Origin: Sphaerolaimus hirsutus
Lineage: Eukaryota; Nematoda; Chromadorea; Monhysterida; Sphaerolaimidae
DNA: 64,000 nt
NCBI GenBank assembly: GCA_964036195.1
Contig: OZ038453.1
Location: forward strand, 18,203,206 to 18,267,205
Reading direction: 5' to 3'
The number at the start of each line of letters is the position of its first letter. Within the stretch, counting starts at the first letter, position 1. Shown here piece by piece: positions 11,807-25,900 of the stretch. The position numbers and the translations under genes are program-made. Below the pieces are notes generated by a model. That model did not search any database. It was not told the DNA's origin and worked only from the letters and a program-made list of their open reading frames with translations.

Positions 11807-12201
11807 GTAGTGATGCAATGGCGCCATGGCGCCGGCGTACTTTGAGGTTTGTTTCTGCCATGGCGCCTTGTCGAATTGGTACACACGCAAATCGTTGTTA
11901 TCATCGGTAAACCATTAATTGTGCTTTTTCCAAAATTTCAGATAGAAATTTTTGAAGAAATGTCCTTGGTTACACATTCTGTTCTGGAAAAAAACACCTA
12001 AATATATGCTGCAACAATCACGCGATAAAACAAAAGTATAATTGTTCAATTTACCCCGCCCCATGTATTTATGTCATCATGCACATTTCGAGGTAGATGC
12101 CAATAAAAAACGGCGCATTGCACTTGAAAAAGTACAAATATAAATACCGTTAACGCTAGATTAGTTTCCTTCTCTTCAATGGTTGAGTCAAGTGAGGAAA
12201 A

Positions 12202-13392
12202 TACACCCGTGTTCATTTGGGTTCGGACACGTGCACATTTTTTATAAAAAGCTTTTTTCTACCAGAACTATATCACTTTGAAAATTTTGGCTGGTACCCA
12301 AACAAAGCCCTAACATTTGTCTACAAAACCGATGGAACACCCCCCAGTATAACGCCATGTGGGCCGCGTAAGCGGCCCACACATTTTTATATACAAAATT
12401 TCATTGCTTACTTGGGTTCGGACGCGTTGTTTATACAGCTAATATTCTGTCTTTCAAGGCTGGATTTTGGCTTTGAAGACAGAAATAAACTCTGGCTAGT
12501 TGCCAGAGCCCAATTCCTTTAAAAATCAGATTAAGATAGACTTTTATTGCTTCATGGTTCTTGATACTGATTGGGTGAGTTGACAATCATTTTCTCCAGT
12601 TCCCTACAAATGTGCATCACTCAAGCAGTTGGCATGCAATTTTGGGCATTCAGCAGTGTGTAGGGCACTGGAAACCACCAGGCCAGCTAGAGAAGGTTGT
12701 GGGGTATCGTTTATACACACCCCCATTCAAGGAAACCTCCCAAACTCAAGACGCTCAAGTGCAAAAAAAATATTGTGTGTATCTTACCTTTTTACTACTA
12801 AATTTTCCATTTTTTTAATTTTGCATTTTTGCTCTTAAGCGACTCGAGTTTGGGAGGTTTCCTCGAATGGGGGTGTGTAAAAAAGATTCCCCACAACCTT
12901 CTCTAGCTGGCCTGGTTGTTTCCAGTGCCCTACACACTGCTGAATGCCCAAAATCGCATGCCAACTGTGCTTGAGTGATGCACATTTGTGGGGAACTGGG
13001 GAAAATGATTGTCTACTCACCCAGTCAGTATCAAAAGGCATGAAGTGATAAAAGTCTATCCTAATCTGATTTTTAAAGGCATTGGACTCTGGCAACTAGC
13101 CAGAGTTTATTTCTGGCTTCAAAGCCAAAATTCAGCCTTGAAAGACAGAATATTAGCTGTATAACCAACGCGTCCGAACCCAAGTAAGCAATGAAATTTT
13201 GTCTAAAAAAATGTGTGGGCCGCTTTCGCAGCCCACATGGCATTATACTGGGGGGTGTCCCATGGGTTTTGTAGACAAATGTTAGGGCTTTTTTGGGGTC
13301 CAGCAAAAATTTCCAAAGTGATATAGTTCCAGCAGAATAAAGCTTTTTATAAAAAATGTGCATGTGTCCGAACCCAAATGAACATGGGTGTA
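12202..13392. mobile_element. Long foldback element with about 0.6-kb inverted arms
   Basis: The left arm begins TACACCCGTGTTCATTTGGG. The right arm ends with its complement, CCCAAATGAACATGGGTGTA. The arms match for about 600 bp, including AGTTTGGGAGGTTTCC blocks, around a short centre near 12830. Open frames in the arms mirror one another, which is what inverted non-coding arms produce. No transposase is seen. Confidence 0.78.
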
Positions 13393-13859
13393 TCTCCCCT
13401 TGAATAGTTCCCCCAGAAAAATGTCTGTCGAATAATCCCCCGATCGAAATACTTAGTAATGGCGTAAAAAACGGCAGATACATATAAATAATTAATTATG
13501 TACACGAGTGCATCGCATAAATTGGCAATGTAACTGTGCATTTTGTCGGATAAAATTTAAAAAAATCATGGTTAAATGTTTGATTTTCTGTATGAAAAAA
13601 ATGAACAGACAACGATTTAAACAAATTTTCTTTGAGTCAACAATGAAGATTCAGAGAATTAAATAAAGAGAACAATCAAACAATACACAAGAGATTCCAA
13701 GATACAACAGTTTTGATGCAAATACAATAAAACCATTTCAATTCAACAGTCAATCACTCATTTACAGCGATAAGGAAAAGCATGGGAAATTCTAAAAAAT
13801 TCCCACGCAAATCCAGGCCCGTATACTAGTCAACGATGGCAAAAACACACATATTAAAT

Positions 13860-14455
13860 ACGGAAACTCAATGAGTTTCCGTGTTTTTGTTTAACACGGA
13901 AACACGGAAACTCAGCAATTTTGAAAAACACGGAAACTCAAATGAGTTTTTTTCCAGAGAACACGGAACCACGGAAACACAGAAAATACGGAAATGTTTT
14001 TTGAGTTTTTTTCAGGCACATGATTTGAACTGAACAATGTGAGTATGAACATACATAATGTATGTGTGTATAGTATTTTTATGACTTATATTTATTTTTA
14101 TATTTATTGACACATGAACAAATATGCAGATCCTCAATATGTGGAACATCTATATCAGCAAAACCTATAGCAAAACCTATATATGATAAGAAAACCCCTG
14201 TTTCCACATCAAAATGCTGTAAAATGCAACTTTTTGTAAGAAAACTTGAGTTTTTACCAAAAAAAATTTGAGTCTTTACTAAAAAACTTGAGTTGTTACA
14301 GGAAAACTTGAGTTTTTTCAAAAAACACTGAAATAAAACACGGAAACTCAAGTTTTTTTCACGAAAAAACTCAAAACACAGGTATTCATTTTTGAAAAAC
14401 TCAAAACACAGAAAGTGTTTTTTATTTGAGAACTTACCCATCGTTGATACTAGTA
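13860..14455. repeat. ACACGGAAACTCAA-type repeat with inverted halves
   Basis: Repeated CACGGAAACTCAA and its partners run from about 13856. The region ends near 14455 with CCATCGTTGATACTAGT, the inverted counterpart of ACTAGTCAACGATGG at 13826-13840. It looks like another foldback or hAT-like copy. Nothing coding is supported. Confidence 0.5.
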
Positions 14456-15329
14456 CAGTTGTTAAAGACGCATTACTTTTTGCAAAATAAAGGGTATTTT
14501 AAGGTAGAGTATTTTGAATTTATAGGCACATCGTTACAGACGAGGGGTATTTTGAGGGAGGGGGTATTTTTCCTCAGCTCGCTCAGCGCTGGGGGTATTT
14601 CGAGGGCGGTAGATCAAGGGGGTATTTCGAGGAAACACGGAGAATGCTTTTTGATCATAACTGAATGATAGATTTTTAATTGGATGATATATTTTTCAAA
14701 ATTTTACCCAGAGAAAAAACCTGAAATAAATTACCAGAGATCAGCGTAAAAAGAGCATACTTTTAGAGGTTACCCAAATACATAGTGAACCAGCATAAAA
14801 AATTACGTTTTCTGTACTCAGATAATTTAAAACGTAAAAACGAGTCCCAGTACTTTTTGGGAGGAAATTAAAATCTACGCGGTACTCAAGGTTGAGAGTC
14901 GGGTATTTATACTTACTTTTCGAATAAAGGTATATACATTTTTGGTAATCCCATCATGGCTATAAAAAAAAAATAAATGCGCTATAAATCGACAATCAGA
15001 AAAATAGTGGGCGGCGCCATTGCAATTGACTTTGATTGAAATGAAATTACACGTGCGCAAGCGATCATGTCACTTTCAAGGGATGCCGCGTACGCATTTT
15101 CTCCTTATGACACATCCTGGAGGGTTGGGGCGAAAGTTTTTTAGCCCGAGATTTTTCGTCGGGCAAACGGATGCAGTATATTTGGATAAATTACACACTG
15201 TTCATTCGGTGTTCATCTGGTATAAATTCCGCAAAAGTGCAAGTGACAAGAAGTTGCCAAGTGATAAGTCAAATCAAGTGAAACTTCTGAAAAAAACTTT
15301 AGAATAACTCAAAATACTTGTCACATTTA

Positions 15330-15781
15330 CCGTATTTCCTCGAAATACCCCCCCCCCTTGAAATACCCCCCCCCTCGTTTGACCCCCCCCCCTCTCGAGA
15401 CCACTATGAAACAATCACCCCCCCTCTAAATACCCCCCCCCCCAGATTGAGTGTACAGAGAACGTACATGACAAATACTGCAGTTTGTGTTCTGCGTAGT
15501 GCAGAACACACGTTAAAACAATGTTGGAATCACTTTAGAACAGTGTTTATACCATCTACGTACTAATATTAGTATACAGGAGTTGATACATGTCAGTTAT
15601 TGATGCATTTTTCTACCCCAGCGCACATCACAAACCACGATTTTGTACTAGGATTACAAAAAAATTTCCTGTGAAATTACCCCCCCCCCACTCGAAATAC
15701 CCCCCCTCGTTTAACCCCCCCCCCCCCTCTCGGGAGCACTATGAAACAATCACCCCCGGGGGGTATTTCGAGGAAATACGG
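15330..15781. mobile_element. TA-flanked MITE, CCGTATTTCCTCG family
   Basis: The inverted ends CCGTATTTCCTCGAAATACC and GGGGTATTTCGAGGAAATACG are flanked by TA. The interior contains an AACGTACATGAC...GCAGAACACACG block shared with 7860-7950 and 32240-32310, so these copies are related through their centres as well as their ends. Confidence 0.75.
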
Positions 15782-16599
15782 TATTTGAGTTTACTCGCCG
15801 CTTGACCTCACACCCACCACTTTACAAATCACTTCAAACTTTACTTGTCACTTAAAATGTGCACTTAATGACAAGAACTGCAGAAACTAGCAACCAAACT
15901 GCAGAAAATCTAAGACTAAATCTACCCAGCAGTGATTTTTGCGCCAAATTTTTCTACCGCGTTGTTTTTTCAAACGGATGAATTATTAATTGCCTTACCT
16001 GTCCTTAAGAGGAAATTACCTATTCAAGGTTTCAGGGATTCAAGGATTTCAAATACAAAGTTTCGAACTACCCGAAAAAAACGCAATGGACTAATTGAAC
16101 TTAAATCCCCGATGACGTCATACTAAGCAATTTGAGTGCAAATCACGGTGATAAAATGCGAAAATTCGGAAAGTTTATGCGGATTAGGGGGCATACCAGT
16201 GAAGTGACGTCATTCATTTTATGTGTAGTATACGGAGGATAAATTGATCGCAGTTTTTTAAACACGGGAAAATTGGTAAAAAGTGAAATTCAATTATTCA
16301 TGCGAAAATCGTTTTTGAAAATGAAAGCAATTTCAATTGTTTATGTGAAAAATTATGACAACAATTTTTCAATTATGACTCCAATGGTACTTTTACAAAT
16401 AAATACAAAAGGATACCATAAGCAAAAGATACGATGAGCAAAAAAAGCCGGTAGAAATTTTAATATCTTTACATGGGTGAGTTTACACATGCAAAACCTA
16501 TGCGAAATCGTAACTACTGGAAAAAAGTTTCCTTTGCAAAAGCATACCTTTCTGGCCAAAAGTATACATTTCATTTATTTACGTGGCAAACAACGCCTG

Positions 16600-16749
16600 G
16601 TGCCAGTCCCGCACCCTTGAAGTGAAAAGTCAAGCGACAAATGTAAATTGGCATACATATTTGTCTATTGTCAAAAGTTCAGTAATATTTTTTATACATT
16701 TTACATGACATTTGACACTTGACTTCACACTTTAAAGGGTGGCGGGGGG
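16600..16749. mobile_element. CWG-target TIR element outside coding sequence (introner family)
   Basis: A 150-bp element beginning GTGCCAGTCCCGCACCC and ending in the inverted GGGTGGCGGGGGG. It is flanked by CTG on both sides (16597-16599, 16750-16752). Its ends match those of ASM intron 10 and Wnt intron 2. It lies about 160 bp beyond the ASM stop codon. Confidence 0.75.
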
Positions 16750-16911
16750 CTGCGTCTGACCCGATCAAATCCGGTCACGGTTACGATCATGCAAACTTGA
16801 TTTTGCACATGCAAATCCAATCTCCAATCTCAAGTCCACACAAAAACACAAACAAAAAAGTGTCAAGTTGCGGAAAAGCACTAATAATAGGCTACAAAAA
16901 TGGAAGAATTC

Positions 16912-16981
16912 TCACAAATCAGCGCAAAAGTCATTCTCAGCATTGGACCTTCCAGAGCGCATTTCGCACAGTAACTTTTTC
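16912..16981 (-). CDS. SMPD1: ASM last exon (cysteine-rich C-terminus)
   Basis: The acceptor TTGGACTTGCAG|G is followed by KKLLCEMRSGRSNAENDF and then CADL and TGA. The cysteine spacing and the acidic-to-leucine ending match the tail of acid sphingomyelinases. Confidence 0.75.
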
Positions 16982-19900
16982 CTGCAAGTCCAATTGCAGA
17001 ATGTAGAGTTGGGTTGACGTTTGTAGTGTCTGCGAGATTTTTGGGTAAGTGCTGTTTTGAAGGAAAATTGTTTTGTCTGTTTTTATTTGATTTTTTGGGT
17101 TTGAATTTTTGTGATATTTTTGTTGATTTTGTGGGGAAATGTCCATGGGAAAATTTCCAATTCTTCAGCATAAAAATCGATCGTACGGAATATGTTATTA
17201 ATTATCGAAAACTTTTTTATCGAATCTGGAATATTGAATACAATATGTGTGACATAGAGCATAAATGTAATTTAGAAAATTAATAGCAGTTTTGGCATGT
17301 ACATTCTCTGTACACGCAATTTTGGGGAGTATTTCGAGGGGGTGGGTAATTATTTCATAGTCGCCATTTTGAGGGGGGTATTTCGAGACGGGGGTATTTC
17401 GAGGGGGGGGGGGGTATTTCAAGGAAATACGGTATCAAAGTTTTGAACAATTGCTAAATCAAGATGGATACCATTGATTGAACGAAGTCTGTGTAAATAC
17501 CATATATTGACGAATAAAGTCTCATTACAAATCATGCACCAATTTCATGTGATAAAAATTCGTGTTGCCGTTTTTCTGGTAGCATATGGTAGATTTCATT
17601 GCAAAGTATGTGCATTCCAAGTTAACCCCCTCCAGGGGCTCGCGGGGGCAAAATATATACCCAGAGCCCCCCTCTTGGAGACCCCTGCAGTAAACTATTT
17701 CTAGCAGCGACAATTCATATAGTCCGCAGCAATTTTAAGCCAAATTCCCAAAAAAACTAAATCTTCTACTTTTCCCAACGCTACAGCGATATGATAAGGT
17801 GGTGCAGCGTGACTCACACACATTTTGCAACTTTTGCGCAAATGAATGAGCAACATCTAAAAAGCTGGGCTAAATTGTCATTTGCACACCTTTCTAGTTT
17901 CTCATATACCATATATAGGTATATTTTTACGCGCACAGAAGCCGCCTATCTGCTATTTTGCATTAGATGCGGCCCCCCGGATGCGGTGCGTGAATTACGC
18001 CGACTGCTCAGATTAGACTAGTGTTGGGAAAACCCGGCAGAACCGGGTATCGGGTCGGGTAAAGCGGAATGGAGCTGAAGTTTACTGACCGCATAATTTA
18101 CAATGAACTGTAGCGTGTGCGAGTCTCGAGCCCTGAAAAGTGTAAAGTCAAGTATCAAATGTCATGTAAAATGTCATAGAAACTTGTCAATTGTGCAAAT
18201 GCAAATCATGCAAAGTGACAGGCAAAGCGTAAGTTGTCAAGCAAAATTCAGCATAAACAGCTTCTTTTTGCTTTGATTGATATTTTACATGACATTTGAC
18301 ACTTGACTTAACACTTTACAGGGCTCGGGACTGGCTCAATGTGTCATCTGAATGAAAAAGTATTTTTCTTCATCACATTTCATTGCTGGGGACGCTTGGC
18401 GCCACTAATCTGGTGGGCTTTTAGGCATTTCTGCCACCATGCACGTGAAATCGGGTTAAATTTCTAGCATTAGATTAGACACAAACTTAACTTAACCAAA
18501 TTGAAAGACCAAATCTGCCTTATTTCGCAATTTCTATGACAAATTTCGCAAATCTGGATAAATGGAAATTACACAAGTTTTTGGCCCGCGGCTTTTCATA
18601 TTGGCTTTTCAATTTTGAATCCGCCCTGAAACAGGAAATGACTGCGTAGCGCGTAGAACCTCTTATACACATTTTTTGAACCTTTTTCTGTGTCAAATGA
18701 GAAAAAGAAATCAGAAATCGTAAATATTTTGTTTATTCCACCTGACAACGAAATCTACCGTATCCCGACTGATTAAATAGGCAAATTACTAACTCTTTCT
18801 TTTGGAATATGACACTGTTTCCACCATTGACGGGCAGTATATTGTGTAAAAATTCATCACACGAACCTATTCACGAAAATATGGTGTAAACATGCAGCGT
18901 AAAGCAGTGGTCCGCCCAGTTTACCCTACCGTAACTCACTGAATATATCTATCCATCAGCCACGGGGTATTGTGCATTCTGTCGATTAGTTGATCCCATC
19001 GTTTTGGTACGAGTGATTTCAGGCCATAGGCTGACTGTGGGGGAAAATGGAAATTTGTTTGAATAATTCAACAGAAACCATACACTGTGGAATGGAGATC
19101 CCAACTGCAAGTGTATTTCATGCATAAATATCCCGAAACGTAAATATGAAGAAAGCAAAAGTACCCGAAATCCTCGAATAAGACCCCAGGGGAGTTATTT
19201 TTTCGTCAGACGTTTTGGAGGCGGGAGTTATTCAAGGGGGGAGTTATTATTTCCTCAGGAAACTTGGACTTAATTCACTGTGTGGATGCAGTATGTTAAC
19301 TCGTGTAATTCAGGTATTTCACTGTCCAACAACAATAATACAATGTGTATACACTGCATACACATTATGTATCTACTGTCGCTGCCATAGGCTACTATTC
19401 TTTTGTAGTTATGTATCATATCCTTTTCATCAGAGGGAGGAGTTATCCAAGAGGGGGAGTTATTCAAGGGGGAGTTATTTTTTCCTCACCCCGCCAGCAG
19501 GGGGGGGGGCTAATTCAAGGGGGGAGTTATTCGAGGGGGTCTTATTCGAGGATTTGCGGTAATATGGAATCAAAGGTTCAAGCAATGCTGATATCCCTAA
19601 TTGAAACCAGGGGGGATTCCCAGACCCTGAAAAGTTTAAAGTAAAGTGTCACATGTCATGTAAAATGATCAAAAGTAAAAAATTGTTATTACTGACATTT
19701 GCATGACAATTGACACCTTGCACGACATTTTACACCTTACTTTACACTTTAGCGGGTCTGGGATTGGCGCCAGACTTATTTAATTATGTCCAAAAACTGA
19801 ATTTGCTTATATTTAAATGCGAGTATGATATAAAATATATATTTTACCTTTACAAACTTCGACAGAATTCTAAACAACTCTACACAACTGTGGAAACACA

Positions 19901-22900
19901 CCTTCGCTTTATATTCCAGCCTCCAAATGGGTTTATCCTGTCTGTTCGTTTCAGCCTCATCTAGCACGTGGGTTTCGTGGTCCAATACAGCCTGTATTTA
20001 AAATTGTAACTTGGGTAACTGTATTTGTAAAAAACAACAACAATGAATGTGACCAATTTGTTATCAAAACAGAGGAAAACAATTAAATAATTTTTAAGTA
20101 TCTTGTAAACATCAACAGAATTCTGGTAGCCACGCTTAGGTTATACAAAACAAATGAACGATATAAATATACCGTATTACATCCAATATAAGGTACCTAT
20201 ACCTCTAAAATAAGGTACCCTCTAATATAAGGTATACTAAAACGCTGACAAAAACTGACGAAATTAATATAAGCTATACCTTATATTAGAGGTAATACCG
20301 GATAAAGTAAATTTGACAATTTTGGAAACAATGTTTCAATTACGAATCAATGAAACCAAACCAAACTGTATAACGACAATTTAAAATGTAAATTTTCACG
20401 CTACCATTCATAAATATAAACCTGAAAAAAAAACAGCCTAGAATAGAGAACAGCGCAACCCCGTTCCCCAAACTTATCTGTCCAGAAGACTTTTAAACCC
20501 GTCACTTTTATGTTTCAAAAAAGCTCTGTATATTCCGCCAATCACACTGTCCGGAAGATATACGAACAAGTTGACATAAAAATGATTTATTTTTAGTGGG
20601 GAAGATTTCTATTTTCCCTAGAATGTGGTTGGTGATCTATGGTCTTAGTGTTAATCTGTTTTATCCCCTTTGCTGTATAACTCGGCGGACATGACGCTTA
20701 GTGTGGAAACCTACCAAAACCCATCCGAATAATGAACCGAACATCATACTGTTTGATATTTCGTTGTTGTTTTTTCTACAAAATAGTTGAATACGAAATG
20801 TTTTTTCTTTGTCTATATTATGTGGTGAGTAAAAAAAAATATTTATATTTACATATACTTTTGAAAAAAGTCCAGTAGGTAATTCTAACAACTCTGGATC
20901 ACTGTATGAATTAAATTAAAAATTCAATTAAAAATGATAATAATAATTAAAAAACTCAATTGAATAAACTTTTTCAACTATCATTGTTCCTTTTCTGTTC
21001 CCACTTTTAACCAAGACACCTTTGAACCCGTAACTTTTATGTTTCAGCAGTACATAAGATTTTGACTATTTTACTATTCAACATTGAATGTACTATTTTA
21101 CTATCCGACATTGGAATTACTATTCGACATTGCTTTGCAACCCGACAAACTGGGATGTTGCATCAATTAAAATGATGAACAAAATAACTTTTTGACCATC
21201 ATCTTTTTCAAAATGGAATAAGGATGACTTGTTCATTCTGTTTTATCTTTGCCAGAAATTTCCTTTGACGGTGCCGTGTCGTTATTTCATTTTCACCACA
21301 AATCAGAATTTGAAGCGTCGTATAGCTCGAACGCGATTAATGACTCAACTCAAATAAAAAAATCGGCTGTGACTTAAAGAATCGACATAAAATATCGCAA
21401 CCTGAGTTCATTTTCACTGACGCGACCAAAATTTAGGAAGCCATTAGTCAAACTGGAGTTTGAATACTGTATTACCTCGAATTATCCCTCCTTGAATTAA
21501 CCCCCCTCGAAATACCCCCAGTTCTGAGCGAGCTGTATTAATTGCGTATTAAATGTGAAGAGATAAGGTGTATTAATTATTTAGCTATGTATTTATGTAG
21601 GTATGTATTTCATCATTTGCATACAAGTCCGGTTCACACATGCAAATCGCATACTTATTGTTAACAAAAAAGCATGAACCCACCCAAAATCAAAAACATC
21701 ACCAAACCAACCCAAGTGCCCCCATCCCTTCCATCGATAGTATACACCCTATACGCAGGTACCACATTCACAAAGCTGGGGGCAGTCCCGAGCCCTGTAA
21801 AGTGTGAAGTGTCGTGCAAAGTGTCAATCGAAGCAAATAAATCCACTACTGAACTTTGCATGACAACTGGCATTTTGCCTGACAGTTTTCACGCGACAAT
21901 TGACAAATTTCTATGCTATTTGTCATGACATGACACTTGACACTTGACTTGACACTTAACAGGGCTCGGCAATGCCACCTGGTAACGCTGGGCGCTACAA
22001 ACTGCACGCCGAGGGGTCGCGAGCTATACGAATGATACCCATTTAGGGTGCTGTATTGGATCGAGAATGAATCGTAGTGTGTGTGGCCGAAAAATTGTCC
22101 TCGGATGGTCGATTCGAATCTGGGAAGGGGGGGTGCTATTCGAATCGGGGGAGGTCACATTTGGAGCCAATTCTGTTAGTGGTGATGCAAAATTTAGTGA
22201 TTTTGGGTGAAGGTTAGGGAAAAATCGCTTAAAGTTTGCTTCACTCAGATAGTAGATGTTGAGGGTTTTGGGGGCGGGGCTCAGGGGATAGTAAAGTAGC
22301 CTCGGGATAGATAGATAGCCCCCGCCTGAGCAGCCCCCGTCATAGGAACGAACGGGTCTACATGTCAAGCGGCTTACATGCCAAGCGGTTTACATGCCAA
22401 GCGGCTTACATGCCAAGCTGTTTACATGCCAAGGAAGCTTACAATTACAAATAGAAAATTACACTAAAAACTGTGTGTTCCACAACTCGCCCAAAATGTG
22501 GCCGTTTGAGTTGCAAACTTCAGAGTAGGTGTCCTATAGAGTCTACTCTATTGTGTTAAAATTTCACTGTGATAGCTCAACCGTAGCTCAAGCTATCGCG
22601 TTTTTCCAGCGGTAACTGAAGATGCCCACCCCTGTACTTAACCGCCTGGCCTGCGTGATACCAAGTCATGTAAACTTGTATTAGAAGTGAATAGGAATGA
22701 GTATTTATTATAATTGGTAGCACTTGACATTTGTAGCTTATACACTTTTTGTCACTTGACCAATTGAATTTGAATCGGCCCAAATTCACCATATAACTGA
22801 CCTCTGAACAATCCTGTAATAATTCCAGCTCCACGCATCCAAACATCCACTGTTCCCAGTTGGAATATGTCCAATTATGTGCACTTTTTCTCCGTGCCTC

Positions 22901-25900
22901 TCCGCATTGAGCAGTTCTCCGATCAGCCAAGATAATGTGTGATCGGGATCTGTGGCGTTAACGTACAGCCAGCTGGGAAGTTTTGAATTTTGGCATGTGA
23001 GAAAATTGTGGTGAATTGTCAAATTTTTGTGTGGAAAAGTATTGATGAAATAGTCAGCTGTACAAATATGACCATGAGCATTTTTTTTCCGGAAGAATTG
23101 TAAAAAAAATTATATGAAAAAATGGATATTTACCTTGCTGTTGAAAAATGGAAATTGAGACCAAAATGTTTTAGATTTCAATTATTTCAATCTCAGGTTC
23201 CAAAAAAACTTTTTGAATCTCCTTCAGAATAATCTTGCAAAACAATTTTATTAACAACGTGAATTTTCACATTTTTCACATATTTTCAACAAAAAAATAA
23301 AATAAAATAAAAGTGGACAACTAACAGATTAGTTTTGTAGCAATACTGTGTATTTATTGAGATTATCCTAAAGCCAGGCTTGACCAGCATGGAATAGCTG
23401 CCGCGTCTGAAACAGAATACCTTGTTTTATTGACAAAAATTCTTCTGCGCGCAAAATTCCGCAAATGGACAAAGTGATAAGTGATACTCAAGTAATTTTC
23501 TAAATGAGAAGAATTGTCGTTGAAAACATCACTTGTCACCTGTGGGCAGTTCCGAGCCCTGTAAAGTGTAAAGTACATTGTAAAATGTCATGTAAAATTT
23601 CAATCACAAAAAAAAAATTTACTTTGAACTATGAGCACCTGGACAAAGTACCATATATCCTCGAATAAGACCCCGGGGAGTTATTATTTAGTCAGAAGTT
23701 ATTGAGGGAAGTTATTCAAGGCTAAGTTAATTATTCGACGGGGCCATATTCGAGGATATACCGTAAAAACAAAAGAAAGCGACCTATTCACTCACTCCAA
23801 TACGCTTTTCTTAATCCACTCTGGGTCGCCGAGCCACTTTTTCCACTGCTTCCACAGAGCGCCGTACAGCCAGGAAGTTTTGAATTCTTCCGGAATGGGC
23901 GGAGTTAGATCGTTGGGCGGGAACTGGTCCACTGGTGGTGATTGGATGGTGGAATTTTTGTTCATTTTATAGGATCGAAATCAACTCCTGTGCAATGTCG
24001 TCTCCAAGCTTGAAAATCTTCCAAAAACTTGACATATTATAAATATTAAGAAACTGCATTCAAGCTAATTGAACTTGACATACTTGAACTTTTGGCTTAC
24101 TTTAATTATAAATACCGTATTACCTCGAATTATCCCCCCCTTGAATTAACCCCCCCCCCCTCGAATTAACCCCCCCTCAAAATGGGCTGGGGAAATAATA
24201 ACCCCCCCCCCTCGAATTACCCCCCCCCCCTCAAAATGGGCTGGGGAAATAATAACCCCCCCCCCCCTCGAAATACCCCCCCCCCTTCGGAATGATGTAC
24301 GTCATGTACATAATAAATATGTCATGTATGGAATGTACATGATGTATATTACTGCTAATTTGTATCGCAGCTACACATAGAGTAGTTTGTGTAGCTATCA
24401 ACGTTTTTATGTCCAAATATATCCTGTTTGGACACATTTATTACCTATTTTGGGTACGCAAATGCCTACTATTTACTACGATCCTTACGAAAATTTCTGA
24501 CGAAATAATAAAACCCCCCCTCGAATAACCCCCCCCCCCTTGAATTAACCCCCCCCATCAAATTTTGCTGGCGAAATAATTAACCCGCATGGGGGTATTT
24601 CGAGGTAATACGGTACAATATTTTCTCGAATAGTTTCTCTGGGGAAATAATTCAAGCGATAATAATTTTTTTGTCAAAAAAATTTCAAGCATGTTTCTAT
24701 ATTGACAAAACAACATGCCATTTTTGCCTTTTGTCTGGCATTTAAATTGCGAAGATAGATCGGGATTCCTGCAAAACTTTAACGCTGACCCACAGTGGGT
24801 CTTCCAAGGAGATATTATTCAAGCAGAGGCCTTTATTGAACAAATACGGTACAAAACCCCGCCAAATATTCACACAACCTGGTGCAGCCTCGTGATTGCC
24901 CACGGCGCTGTGAACGATCGTTTTCGGAAAATAATTCTGCCACAAGTCGGTCAAATTCGACAGCATATCCAGATTTCTAGAGCGGGAAACGTTCCAAACA
25001 TCGTGCGGCATTAGATCCCCGGTCCAGATTATGTAGTCAAACTGGGATAATTTTTTTTCAAAGAATTTACCTATGTTCCATTTTAAATACGTCATAGGTC
25101 ATTTGAAATACGGCCCCGTATCTAAATCTACGTAAATATTTACGTCGAATCACCCTGACTAATTTACTTTGCTTGCGGTTCTATTTCACGCTTTTATAGC
25201 CTACTTACCACGTAAATAAATACGCTACTATATAGCTGTGAAATACAGGCGAATATTTCAAAATACCGTATATCACCGAAAAAGTCCTCCCCCTCGAATA
25301 TTTCCCCTGTTAGCCCAGTGAGGAAAAAAGGACTCCTCCCCGGTCAAATACGTCTGACGAAAACACTGAGGCGTCTAATTCTAAAAGTCGACAAGTCCAC
25401 ACAATGCGATTTTGAGTAAATCGCAGTTTAAGTTTCAAACCCAATTCTAGGCCCGTGGTGCGTGTCAAATTTGGCTCTCTCATGCTTTCTATGAAGTTCC
25501 ATATGTTGACAATAAAGTGTAAATTTTTCATCCACTCATCTCAACCTATATGTGAAAAATGGGGTGTCCATAAAATTCCATTCGGTCAGAGCAAAACTGT
25601 TTTTGGGAGCGAAATCGACTTGCCGCCTGCACGCGAGAACATTTTTGTTCCAGCCTTATGGAAAATTTATGCACTTGTCGACTTTTAGAAATCGGTGCCC
25701 ATAGTGGACTTATCACATTTCTTGCGTTTTTCCCATAAAAAGGGATGCGGAGGATGGACTTGTCGACTTTTAGCCTAAAACTGAGTGGACTTCTGAGTGT
25801 CGACTTCTGCCCAAATTTTTTGCATTTTACCCAAAAATGTCAAATTTGGCACTATGCCATATTGGCATGTGAGGTCAAAAAATTTATAGAAAATTATGAA

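Noticed and set aside
12217..13483. Paired frames such as the 101-codon and 136-codon frames
   Set aside because: They lie in the two arms of a foldback and mirror each other; no conserved motif, no splice context.
22372..22434. CRISPR-like short repeats
   Set aside because: Direct tandem units with no spacers, in an animal intron.
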